Origin: Spirochaetaceae bacterium
GTDB lineage: Bacteria > Spirochaetota > Spirochaetia > SZUA-6 > DRHE01
Assembly (NCBI GenBank): GCA_020353535.1
Contig: CP070696.1
Location: 2,174,992-2,238,991 of the forward strand
DNA: 64,000 nt
Direction: 5' to 3'
The translations under genes and the position numbers were made by a program. The notes below the pieces were generated by a model. It was not told where the DNA came from. It searched no databases and saw nothing but the letters and a program-made list of their open reading frames with translations. Positions 16,695 through 25,159 of this stretch are shown here, in pieces (position 1 is the stretch's first letter; every line of letters begins with the position of its first letter).

Positions 16695-19600
16695 ACAAGA
16701 ACCACTGCTGCGACGGCGCGATCTTCGACCTGGATGGCGTGATCACCCAGACGGCAAAGGTACATTTCAAAGCCTGGAAGCAGATGTTCGACACATACCT
16801 GCAGAAACGCAAAGGATTGTCCGGGGACCAGCGCCGCCCCTTTAGCTACGATCAGGACTACGTCCCCTACGTGGACGGAAAACCCCGCTACCAGGGGGTG
16901 AAGTCCTTTCTCGAATCTCGGGATATCTCCATCCCCTTCGGTAAACCGGGGGATCCGCCGACCCGGGCGAGTGTCTGCGGATTGGGCAACAGGAAGAACG
17001 AGCTGTTTCGGGAGCTGGTCTCCGCGGAGGGGGTGGAGGTCTACCTGAGCACGATCCTCTTCATAAAGCAGCTGAAGCAACGGGGGGTGAAGGTGGCGGT
17101 GGCCTCCTCGAGCATGAACTGCCAGTTCATCCTGGAAAAAACGGGACTGGAAGGCCTGTTCGAAGAGATCGTGGGGGGAACGGTGAGCCGGGAGCTCGAT
17201 CTGAAGGGCAAACCCGAACCGGACATTTTTTTAGTGGCCGCTGACAATATGGAGGTGGATCCCGGCTCCTGCATCCTGGTGGAGGATGCAATCTCCGGAG
17301 TGGAGGCCGGCCGCAGGGGAAACTTCGCCCTGGTGATCGGCATCGCCCGGGGAGGGGACGCCCAGGTTCTAAAGAGCTACGGTGCGGATCTGGTGGTCCG
17401 GGACATGAAGGAGCTAACCTTCAAGGACATCGAGCGCTGGTTCGCAAGAGGGCTGGAGCGGGATAACTGGATGCTCGTTTACCACGGCTTCGAGCCGGAG
17501 CGGGAGCGGCTGCGGGAGTCCCTCACCTCGGTGGGCAACGGCTATTTCGGCACCCGCGGCTGCTTCGAGGCCAACCGGGCGGATGATGTGGTGCACTATC
17601 CCGGTACGTACATCGCGGGAGTCTACAACACCCTTCCCAGCATCGTGTACCGCAAAACTATCACCAATAACGATCTGGTCAACTGCCCCAACTGGCTGCT
17701 TGTCGAGGTCGCTATTGAAAACGGACGCTTCCGTTCGCCCCTGGATTTCGAACTCCTCGACTATCGGCACGATTTGGATATGCGCAGCGCCTTAGTGAGT
17801 CGCCGCCTGAGCTTCAAGGACAAGAGGGGCCGGATCACCAGCATCGAGAGCGAGCGGCTGGCCAGCATGGCCGACCCGCATCTGGCCGCGCTTCGCTTCA
17901 CGGTGCGTGCGGAAAACTGGAGCGGGAGGATCACCCTTCGTTCGGCCTTGGACGGCACGGTGATCAACTACGGGGTTCCCCGCTACCGGGAGCTGAACTC
18001 CAGGCACCTGACCCCTATTTCGGTTGGCGAATCCGACGGGGCCATCAACCTGGAAGTTCAGACCGTATCCTCGAAAGTACGGATCTATCTGCAGGCCCGG
18101 CATAACCTGCTCCGTGACGGCAAACAGGTAAAAGGGGAGCGACGGATTGACCACGATGTCGGCTTCATCTCCGAGCAGATGAGTTTTACCGCCGACCAAG
18201 GTCAGCGGTATACCCTGGAGAAGATCGTCAGCCTCTATACCTCGAAGGACCGGGACGTGACCGATCCTCACGGGGCTTCCCGGTCTTCTCTGGCCCGGAA
18301 ACCGGCGTTCTCCGAGCTTCGGGATGCTCACGAACAGGCCTGGCGGAGCCTCTGGGACCGGGCGGACATGCGGGTTGAGGGGGACCGTTTCGCCCAACAG
18401 GCCCTGAGGCTGCACATCTATCACTTGCTCTGTACGGCCAGTCCCCACAACCGCAGCATCGATGCCGGCATGCCGGCCCGGGGCCTTCACGGAGAGGCCT
18501 ATCGGGGCCATATCTTCTGGGACGAGCTGTTCATCTATCCCTTCTACAATCTCCACTTCCCCGAGATCGCCCGGGCCCTTTTGCTGTACCGCTATCGCCG
18601 ACTGGAAGGAGCCCGGGAGTACGCCCACGAGCACGGCTACCGCGGCGCCATGTATCCGTGGCAGACGGCGGACAACGGCCACGAGGAAACGCAAGTCATC
18701 CACTTCAATCCCGTCTCCGGGAAATGGGATCCGGACCTGAGCAGCCGTCAGCGCCACGTCTCCATCGCCGTGGCCTACAGCGTATGGGAGTACTTCTACT
18801 GCACGGGGGATCTGGAGTTCCTCAACGAATACGGGGCGGAGATCCTGGTGCTGACCACGCGATTCTGGTCCAGCATCGCCGAGTATGAGAAGTCCGACAA
18901 TCGCTACCACATCCGTGGTGTTATGGGACCGGACGAGTTTCATGAGAAGAACCCGGGGGCGGATGCGGAAAACGGCGGCTTGAACGACAACGCCTACACC
19001 AACATCCTAGTGGGCTGGCTGATGCATAAGACCATCGAAACCCTCGAATATCTGCCTAAAAAGGACATGCGTATCCTCGTTGAGAAAACCGGATTCAAGC
19101 CGGCGGAGATGGAGCTGTGGAAGGACATCGTCAGCAAGATGAACGTGGTCATCTCCAAGGAGCGCATCATCTCCCAGTTCGACGGCTACATGGATCTCAA
19201 GGAGCTGGACTGGGAGGCATACCGGAGCAAGTACGGCAACATCGGCAGGCTGGACCGCATCCTCAAGGCCGAGGGGGATTCCCCGGATCGTTATCGCCTG
19301 AGCAAACAGGCGGATGTGCTGATGACCTACTACCTGCTGTCCCCCGGCCAGGTGAAGCATATTCTCGAGCTGATGGGCTATTCGGTCGGAGACGAGCTGG
19401 AGCTGATGCGCAGGAACTACGAGTACTACAGTCAGCGCACCAGCCACGGTTCCACGCTGAGCTACATCGTGCACGCGGGGGTGCTGAAATACCTGAAGGG
19501 GCACCGTCAGGACATGTGGCGATGGTTCCACAGCGCCCTGAAGAGCGATGTCGAGGATATCCAGGGCGGCACCACGGAGGAGGGGATTCACACAGGGGTG

Positions 19601-19879
19601 ATGGGGGGTACGATAGATCTGGTGATGAAGACTTTCGCCGGCATCAGTTTGTTCAAAGATATGATCCTGTTCGAGCCTCAGCTTCCCTCCCACTGGCGGC
19701 GGCTCTCCTTCAAAATGAGCCACCGCCGCAACTGGTTTCAGCTCTCACTTTCTCCCGCCGAGCTGACCGTCAAGAAGCTGGTGGAGAGCAAAAAGCAGCC
19801 TGTAGACATCCTGGTCGGGAAACGACGCTACAGCCTGAAGGAGAAGGAGTCGGTTACGATCCCCTTACCACCGAATTGA
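16691..19879 (+). CDS. Beta-phosphoglucomutase/GH65 disaccharide phosphorylase fusion
   Basis: The start is ATG 16691, which overlaps the HAD gene; the longer frame from 16499 lies wholly inside that gene. The 1062-residue product has an N-terminal HAD beta-phosphoglucomutase domain (about 1-250) with IFDLDGVITQ (Asp13, Asp15) and VEDAISGVEAG. A GH65 domain follows with HIFWDELFIYPF, YPWQTADNGHEETQ and VMGPDEFHE (acid Glu749). GH65 enzymes of this form phosphorolyse trehalose, or trehalose 6-phosphate, into beta-glucose 1-phosphate, which the mutase domain converts to glucose 6-phosphate. The substrate is inferred from the trehalose context; kojibiose or maltose are alternatives. Confidence 0.93.
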   Translation: MNKNHCCDGAIFDLDGVITQTAKVHFKAWKQMFDTYLQKRKGLSGDQRRPFSYDQDYVPYVDGKPRYQGVKSFLESRDISIPFGKPGDPPTRASVCGLGNRKNELFRELVSAEGVEVYLSTILFIKQLKQRGVKVAVASSSMNCQFILEKTGLEGLFEEIVGGTVSRELDLKGKPEPDIFLVAADNMEVDPGSCILVEDAISGVEAGRRGNFALVIGIARGGDAQVLKSYGADLVVRDMKELTFKDIERWFARGLERDNWMLVYHGFEPERERLRESLTSVGNGYFGTRGCFEANRADDVVHYPGTYIAGVYNTLPSIVYRKTITNNDLVNCPNWLLVEVAIENGRFRSPLDFELLDYRHDLDMRSALVSRRLSFKDKRGRITSIESERLASMADPHLAALRFTVRAENWSGRITLRSALDGTVINYGVPRYRELNSRHLTPISVGESDGAINLEVQTVSSKVRIYLQARHNLLRDGKQVKGERRIDHDVGFISEQMSFTADQGQRYTLEKIVSLYTSKDRDVTDPHGASRSSLARKPAFSELRDAHEQAWRSLWDRADMRVEGDRFAQQALRLHIYHLLCTASPHNRSIDAGMPARGLHGEAYRGHIFWDELFIYPFYNLHFPEIARALLLYRYRRLEGAREYAHEHGYRGAMYPWQTADNGHEETQVIHFNPVSGKWDPDLSSRQRHVSIAVAYSVWEYFYCTGDLEFLNEYGAEILVLTTRFWSSIAEYEKSDNRYHIRGVMGPDEFHEKNPGADAENGGLNDNAYTNILVGWLMHKTIETLEYLPKKDMRILVEKTGFKPAEMELWKDIVSKMNVVISKERIISQFDGYMDLKELDWEAYRSKYGNIGRLDRILKAEGDSPDRYRLSKQADVLMTYYLLSPGQVKHILELMGYSVGDELELMRRNYEYYSQRTSHGSTLSYIVHAGVLKYLKGHRQDMWRWFHSALKSDVEDIQGGTTEEGIHTGVMGGTIDLVMKTFAGISLFKDMILFEPQLPSHWRRLSFKMSHRRNWFQLSLSPAELTVKKLVESKKQPVDILVGKRRYSLKEKESVTIPLPPN

Positions 19880-20951
19880 TCCGGTTCCCGGCTAGTCGCT
19901 TCCGCCACCTGCGGAAGTAGGCGCTGCGCAAGCCTTCGGCTCCGCGGTACAGGCGGTAAAGGAGCGGGCGATAGCGCACATCGTAGCAGCCCGGCCGGTT
20001 GATTACCCGGCCGCCGAAGCCGGTCTTGAAGCGGAACAGACCGTGCATGGGATGCTGCGGATCCTCATCCGGGGGGATGCCGAACAGGTCGTAAAAACGG
20101 CAGCCCCGCTCTCTGGCCAGCCGGATAGCCCGCCACTGCAGGGCGTAGTTGGGCATCAGATTGCGCTTTCGATCCGAGGAGGCTCCGTACAGGTACCAGG
20201 CGCCCTCGCCCTTCATGGCCACTATGATGCCGGCCAAAAGCTCCCCTTCATGCCTGGCGGTCAGGAGGTACAGCTCCGGAGCACCCGCCCCGTAGCTCCC
20301 GGCCAGGGCGAACAGGGATTTGTAGTAACCCTCACCATGCAGGGTGATACGGTCCCGCCGGGCCGTCTCACGATACAACCGATACCACTCGGCCAGGGCG
20401 GGCTCGAGGTTCTGCAGCCCGCCGGGGCTCCGAACAATTGAAATACCCACCCCTTTTTTATCAGCCAGGCCGATGTTGTAGCGTGTCTTGCTCTTCATGG
20501 CGGCTAGCAGCCGTGCCTCTTCGGCGCTGAGATCGAGAATCACCGTGCTCGGCGGCTGGACATCCATCGGCGCCTTGTACAGATCTCTGGTGCGCTCCAG
20601 GTCGGGCGGCGGATTGCCGAGACCTTCGCTACCCCAGGGCAGATCGAAGCGCAGGAACAGGCAGCGGGACAGATAGGGCTTGAGAGCAGCGGCAAGATCG
20701 ACCAGAAAGCGTTCCCGATCCACGATGGCTGCCTCCAGCTCCGGTCCGTGAGGCACGTAGGCCAGCGCCAGGCCCAGGGGCAGTGGTCGGCGCAGGACCA
20801 GCAGAGAGAACTCCCTCTCCCGATAGGTACAGAGGAAGGGGTGAGCCCGCCAGCCGAGCCGCTGTCGGAATGCGCCCCAAAACCCGCTCTGCAGAAGGCT
20901 CCGGCTGCCGTCCAGATCGCGGAGCTCCGCCGCCTGGACGCCGATCTTCAT
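19854..20951 (-). CDS. FemAB-like aminoacyl/acyl transferase (GNAT fold)
   Basis: This 365-residue protein starts at the ATG at 20949-20951 (MKIGVQAAELRDLDG), which overlaps the upstream stop as ATGA. The frame extends further but only as a shadow of the neighbouring gene. Features are SGFWGAFRQRLGW near the start, MKSKTRYNIGLADKKGV in the middle, and GELLAGIIVAMKGEGAWYLYGASS with LMPNYALQWRAIRLARERG and FYDLFGIPPDE, characteristic of FemX/peptidoglycan-bridge enzymes. These use aminoacyl-tRNA to add residues to cell-wall precursors. The last 26 bases overlap the 3' end of the convergent GH65 gene. Confidence 0.85.
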   Translation of the reverse strand: MKIGVQAAELRDLDGSRSLLQSGFWGAFRQRLGWRAHPFLCTYREREFSLLVLRRPLPLGLALAYVPHGPELEAAIVDRERFLVDLAAALKPYLSRCLFLRFDLPWGSEGLGNPPPDLERTRDLYKAPMDVQPPSTVILDLSAEEARLLAAMKSKTRYNIGLADKKGVGISIVRSPGGLQNLEPALAEWYRLYRETARRDRITLHGEGYYKSLFALAGSYGAGAPELYLLTARHEGELLAGIIVAMKGEGAWYLYGASSDRKRNLMPNYALQWRAIRLARERGCRFYDLFGIPPDEDPQHPMHGLFRFKTGFGGRVINRPGCYDVRYRPLLYRLYRGAEGLRSAYFRRWRKRLAGNRINSVVRGS

Positions 20952-22636
20952 AGTTCTTTCGCCTCCAGGATCTCCGCCTCCACGGTCCCCACAACCTGAA
21001 GCAGGGCAAGGCTGAAATTCGCCCAGACCGGCTGGCCCGGATCCATCACCCCAAGCCTGATTTTCAATCCGTACGGCCGACCCCTTGGAAACGAGGGATC
21101 CAGCCAGTGCCACTGTCCCGCCTTGAACAGCTCCACCCAGGCATGACCGATGAAGCCCACCTCCGTCAGAATGAGCCCATAGGCCATACGGGAGGGAAGC
21201 CCGGCCCTGCGCAGGAGGGCTACAAGCAGCAGGGCGTGCTCCGTACAATCCCCGGCTCTACCCTCCAGGATCTCCTCCAGGCCGGCGAATCCGTAGGCCA
21301 GGGATTTGGTCTCGATATAGCGATCCACCAGCTGCTCCAGGCAGAGGATCCGGGTCGGATCAATTGCGGTAGCGGGATCCCTATCTGCGCCAGCGATGCC
21401 TCCCCCTGCAGAGTCCTCCGAATGCGCACCGGCGGAATCCGGCAGCACAGCGGGGACTCCGCAGCGTTTGAGCAGCTCCGTCAGCCTGGGATTCTCCAGA
21501 TCCAGATGGAATCCGCCGGCAAGGTAATCCTCCACCTCCGGTGGGATCGACTCGGAGCGGGGAGGACGAGTGTCAGAGGAAACGGGCGCAAACGGTCTGT
21601 ATTCCAAATCCACGACCAGCTCGGTTACCGTACCCCGAAGGTCTTTTTTAAAGGATACGACGCGGTTCGGCGCGGTTCCGGCGCCCTGCCCCGCCTCCGG
21701 CTGCACCGCAAGATCCTTCTCCGCATCCCGTACCGCCTGGTGCAGAATCCCGGCGCCCTTACCGCGAAACAGGACGGTCGCCGCCCTGGTCCTCTCCAAC
21801 GGTATCTCCCGGACTCCAGCCGCCACGACCGTCAGAGAGGCCACGTCGAAAACCGCCGCAACGTCGTAGCTCCGCTCACTCCCTAAGGATCCTGCCGGCG
21901 ATCCCTCCGCCGTTGCCCTCGGATCCCCCTCCAGGCGAAGGATCTCCAGGGCCAATCCCACGGGAGTTTTGGAATACAGGAATTGCGCCTCCTCACCGTA
22001 AACCTCCATGGAAACCACACCGGGGAGAGCGGAGCTTTGTTCCTCCACCAGCACGCCCCGATGAATTTTTCCCCGGGAATCCTCGACTTCCCCCCGCCCT
22101 AGGATGCTCAAGCGAATCTCTTCGACCTGCAGCGACTCCGGAGAAAAGAGTTGGTACTGCAGCCGAGAGTTCAGGGTGCCCGATCCGTCTGTTTCTTTCC
22201 AGCGGGCGATCGTCGCGTTCACCTCCAGAGTTGCCGCGTAGATGCCCATGGGATCCCCTTCCAGCGGCAGGAAAAGCTCCTCCTCTTCGCTTCCACGCCG
22301 AAGCAGCACCCGCAGCCCTCCGTCCGCAGCCCGGGCTTCAACATCCTGACGCTGGCCGTTCATGTCCAGCTCGGAGTGTACTGAAACCAGTCCGGCGCCG
22401 CTTCGCTCGATCCACACATCCTTCTGGGTCAGGGAAAAGGGGACTCCGAAACGGCGGATCTGCATGGTCTGCTCGATTTCGCTGCGCACCGTGCCCTCGT
22501 GGGTTTGCCAGGTGGTGTGATGAAGATATCCCACGGTTGTGCCTTCCAGCAGGAGGGAGTACCACTGCTCGTCTATCTTGCTTTGAGCGTACCCGAGCAG
22601 GGGAAGGAGGAAAAAAAACAGAAGCAGCCGCTTCAT
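20948..22636 (-). CDS. Secreted transglutaminase-like (papain-fold) protein
   Basis: The start at ATG 22634-22636 gives MKRLLLFFFLLPLLGYAQSK, a clear signal peptide; the longer frame from 22720 would hide it. The mature region up to about residue 420 is beta-rich and of unknown function. The C-terminal transglutaminase core holds a Cys-His-Asp triad: GDCTEHALLLVALLRRAG (Cys), IGHAWVELF (His) and WHWLDPSFP (Asp). Such proteins act as proteases or amide-modifying enzymes in the periplasm. The gene sits between metG and the FemAB-like gene, and is coupled to the latter by overlapping stop and start. Confidence 0.88.
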   Translation of the reverse strand: MKRLLLFFFLLPLLGYAQSKIDEQWYSLLLEGTTVGYLHHTTWQTHEGTVRSEIEQTMQIRRFGVPFSLTQKDVWIERSGAGLVSVHSELDMNGQRQDVEARAADGGLRVLLRRGSEEEELFLPLEGDPMGIYAATLEVNATIARWKETDGSGTLNSRLQYQLFSPESLQVEEIRLSILGRGEVEDSRGKIHRGVLVEEQSSALPGVVSMEVYGEEAQFLYSKTPVGLALEILRLEGDPRATAEGSPAGSLGSERSYDVAAVFDVASLTVVAAGVREIPLERTRAATVLFRGKGAGILHQAVRDAEKDLAVQPEAGQGAGTAPNRVVSFKKDLRGTVTELVVDLEYRPFAPVSSDTRPPRSESIPPEVEDYLAGGFHLDLENPRLTELLKRCGVPAVLPDSAGAHSEDSAGGGIAGADRDPATAIDPTRILCLEQLVDRYIETKSLAYGFAGLEEILEGRAGDCTEHALLLVALLRRAGLPSRMAYGLILTEVGFIGHAWVELFKAGQWHWLDPSFPRGRPYGLKIRLGVMDPGQPVWANFSLALLQVVGTVEAEILEAKEL

Positions 22637-22665
22637 CTTCGGCGCCTTCGGCGGGGTGAGCTGGA

Positions 22666-24888
22666 CTAGCGCACCTGGCCCGTTTTCACCTTGTCCGTGG
22701 TGACGGTTTTGCCGGCGCATTCCAGGGGAATCCCGTCTATCATGGCCTGACCGTCTTTGACTTCGATGGGAATGCTGAAAAACTCCTCTATGTCGATCTG
22801 GGCCTGCTGGCTTGCCGCTGCTGCTCGCCCTTTCAGATCCGCTTGCCCTGCCCGCCCGCCCAGCCCGACTGCATCCCCGGGCTGGGCGTGGTCGGCGAAC
22901 AGCACCTCCACGGTCTTGCCGTCGTCGGCGGCCAGCAGCATGCCCTGGCTCTCGACTCCCCGTAAGCGGGCAGGCTTCAGGTTGGTCACCAGCAGGACAT
23001 TTCGTCCCTTCAGCTCTTCCGACCGGTAGTAGGGAACCAGCCCGGAGACGATCTGACGGGTCTCTCCCCCCAGATCAACGGTTTCGATGTACAGTTTATC
23101 CGCCTTTGGGTGTTTCTCCACTTCGACGATGCGGGCGACCTTGAGGCTCACCCGGGAGAGGAATTTCTCTATGTTTTTTGAGTGCGCGGTCATGGCCTTC
23201 CCCCCTGAAAATTTGTTCTTGAAGCTTTCGATCTCCTGGTCTTCCAGTTTGCGGAACAGGAGCTCCGGTGCTCCGACCGCTTCGATCCCCGAAAGTGCCC
23301 CAAGCTGCTCGGTTCCCGATCCTTCGGTACCGAGAAAACCGTGGATCCGCTCCGCCGTGGAGGGAAGATAGGGATGGATCAAAACGGCCAGATCCCGGAT
23401 CAGGTAGACCAGATCCCTCAGGAGCAGCGCGGTTTTTCCGGGATCCTCTTTAACCAGCTTCCAGGGCTCCTCGTCCTGAAAACGCTTGTTGCCGATTGAG
23501 GACAGGGCAAAGATACGGCGCAGCCCATCCCGCAGCTCAATCCGTTCCAGGGCGTCTAGAATCTCCGCTTCTGCCTGCCTGACCTCCTGCCAGAAGGTTG
23601 CGGAGGATTCGGCCGCTCCACCCTCCGGTGCCCTTGGCAGCTCCGGCTCCTTTCCGCGCTCCGGAGCCCTAAGTCTGCCTTCGAAGTAGCGGTTTACAAA
23701 GGTCAGGGTGCGATTCACCAGGTTGGCCAGATTACCGATCAGCTCGCCGTTGACCTTCTCCTGGAAGTCATTCCAGGCGAACTGGGCATCCGCCTTCTCA
23801 GGACGATTGTAGAAAAGGTAGAATCTCCAGACATCCGCTGGAATCCCCGACTCCACCGCGTCTGTACCGAAGACCCCGACTCCTTTGCTCTTTGAGAACT
23901 TCCCGCTCTCGTAGTTCAGGTACTCGCTGGAGGACATGCTGTGCAGAAGCGTCCAGGATTCGCCGGAACCGATAAGCGAACAGGGGAAGATGACCGTATG
24001 AAAGGGGATGTTGTCCTTGCCGATGAACTGGACCAGCTTCACTTCTTCCGGATTCTTCCACCACCGCTGCCACTGGTCGGTGAGGTTTGCCGTAATCGAG
24101 ATGTAACCGATGGGGGCGTCAAACCACACGTAAAAAACCTTGTTCTCGTATCCCTCTTTGGGAACGGGGATACCCCACTTCAGATCCCGGGTTATGGCTC
24201 GTTCGTGCAGCCCGTCCCTGATCCAGGCCTGGGTCATCTGCACGGCGTTCCTGGCCCAGGCACCCTCCTGGGAAGTCCTTTCCATCCAGGCTTCCAATTG
24301 GGGCCGGATCGCCGGTAGGTCGATGTACAGGTGGCTGGTCTCCCGCACCACCGGCGTGCTGCCACAGACACCGCACTTCGGCTCCAGCAGGTCCGTAGGA
24401 TCGAGGAGCTTGCCGCAGTTTTCGCACTGGTCACCCCGGGCTTCGGGGTAGCCGCAGTGAGGACAGACGCCCCGGACGTAGCGGTCCGCCAGGAAGCGGT
24501 CACAGTTCTCGCAGTAGGTCTGCTCGACGGTTTTTTCCTTTATATAGCCGTTCTCGTCCAGACCGAGAAAGATCGACTGAGTGATCTCTGTATGCTTGGG
24601 AGTGGAGGTCCGCCCGAAGCTGTCGAAAGCGATGTTGAACCATTCGTACACGTCCGCGTGCACCTTGTAGTAGCGGTCGCAGAGCTCCTGGGGGGTGATG
24701 CCCTCCTCCAGGGCACGGGTTTCGGTGGCGGTGCCGTACTCGTCGGTCCCGCAGACGTACAGGGTATCGTAGCCCCGAAGGCGGCAGTAGCGGGCGTACA
24801 CGTCCGCGGACAGCACCTGGATCAGGTTTCCCAGGTGGGGAATATTGTTCACGTAGGGCAGTGCCGAGGTGATGAGTATCTTCTTCAT
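22666..24888 (-). CDS. metG: Methionyl-tRNA synthetase with C-terminal tRNA-binding domain
   Basis: This 740-residue protein begins MKKILITSALPYVNNIPHLGN, with the HIGH-like motif PHLGN. It has a four-cysteine zinc knuckle region (CPHCGYP, CENCGK, CGVCG at about 143-182) and KFSKSKG as the KMSKS loop. A C-terminal EMAP/Trbp111-type domain (about 575-675) has KHPKADKLY and ARLRGVESQGMLLAA. A further tail of about 65 residues has no motif that I recognise. The gene starts the minus-strand operon metG-transglutaminase-FemAB. There is no ribosome-binding site before the ATG; the promoter lies immediately upstream. Confidence 0.98.
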   Translation of the reverse strand: MKKILITSALPYVNNIPHLGNLIQVLSADVYARYCRLRGYDTLYVCGTDEYGTATETRALEEGITPQELCDRYYKVHADVYEWFNIAFDSFGRTSTPKHTEITQSIFLGLDENGYIKEKTVEQTYCENCDRFLADRYVRGVCPHCGYPEARGDQCENCGKLLDPTDLLEPKCGVCGSTPVVRETSHLYIDLPAIRPQLEAWMERTSQEGAWARNAVQMTQAWIRDGLHERAITRDLKWGIPVPKEGYENKVFYVWFDAPIGYISITANLTDQWQRWWKNPEEVKLVQFIGKDNIPFHTVIFPCSLIGSGESWTLLHSMSSSEYLNYESGKFSKSKGVGVFGTDAVESGIPADVWRFYLFYNRPEKADAQFAWNDFQEKVNGELIGNLANLVNRTLTFVNRYFEGRLRAPERGKEPELPRAPEGGAAESSATFWQEVRQAEAEILDALERIELRDGLRRIFALSSIGNKRFQDEEPWKLVKEDPGKTALLLRDLVYLIRDLAVLIHPYLPSTAERIHGFLGTEGSGTEQLGALSGIEAVGAPELLFRKLEDQEIESFKNKFSGGKAMTAHSKNIEKFLSRVSLKVARIVEVEKHPKADKLYIETVDLGGETRQIVSGLVPYYRSEELKGRNVLLVTNLKPARLRGVESQGMLLAADDGKTVEVLFADHAQPGDAVGLGGRAGQADLKGRAAAASQQAQIDIEEFFSIPIEVKDGQAMIDGIPLECAGKTVTTDKVKTGQVR

Positions 24889-24897
24889 GGGTACACT

Positions 24898-24927
24898 ACT
24901 ATATTTTCAGACTTCCCGCAGAGTCAA
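24898..24927 (-). promoter_or_regulatory. metG promoter, near-leaderless arrangement
   Basis: Read leftward, TTGACT (24927-24922) and TATAGT (24903-24898) are separated by 18 bases, each one mismatch from the sigma-70 consensus. Only nine bases lie between the -10 box and the metG ATG, so the transcript should start within about three bases of the start codon. No Shine-Dalgarno sequence can fit. Confidence 0.75.
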
Positions 24928-24942
24928 GCCCGGGGGCAGCCG

Positions 24943-24981
24943 ACCAGGCGCGCGCGGCCAGCGGTGCCGGTACTCCGGCAG
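24943..24981. repeat. GC-rich dispersed repeat, copy A
   Basis: Bases 24943-24968 (starting ACCAGGCGCGCGCGGCCAGC) occur again, identical over 26 bases, at 27811-27836. The partly overlapping 18-mer GTGCCGGTACTCCGGCAG at 24964-24981 occurs at 27786-27803. The two modules appear in opposite order in the two copies, as if cut from a tandem array. GCCGG-TACT-CCGGC can fold into a hairpin. A third partial GTGCCGG follows near 24994. The copy lies between the metG start and the end of the outer-membrane gene. Confidence 0.75.
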
Positions 24982-25159
24982 CGCCCGGACAGTGGTGCCG
25001 GTGCCCCCGCAGTGCCTCATTTCAGACGGATCAGTCTCTCAGCAGGTATTGAAAGCCAAAGACACAGGCTTCGGGTCTACTCCTGATTTTAAGTGGCCTT
25101 ACAGAGGCTCGTATCTGCATGGGGACCAGAACATTCGCATCTCTGCCCGACAGGGACCA

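Noticed and set aside
20952..21248. N-terminal extension of the FemAB-like protein
   Set aside because: It is a frame shadow of the transglutaminase-like gene; the ATGA overlap at 20948-20951 gives the proper start.
24982..25159. Possible CRISPR, tRNA or insertion-sequence end in the gap before the outer-membrane gene
   Set aside because: No regular repeat-spacer pattern, no cloverleaf and no transposase frame could be found; beyond the dispersed repeat nothing is supported.
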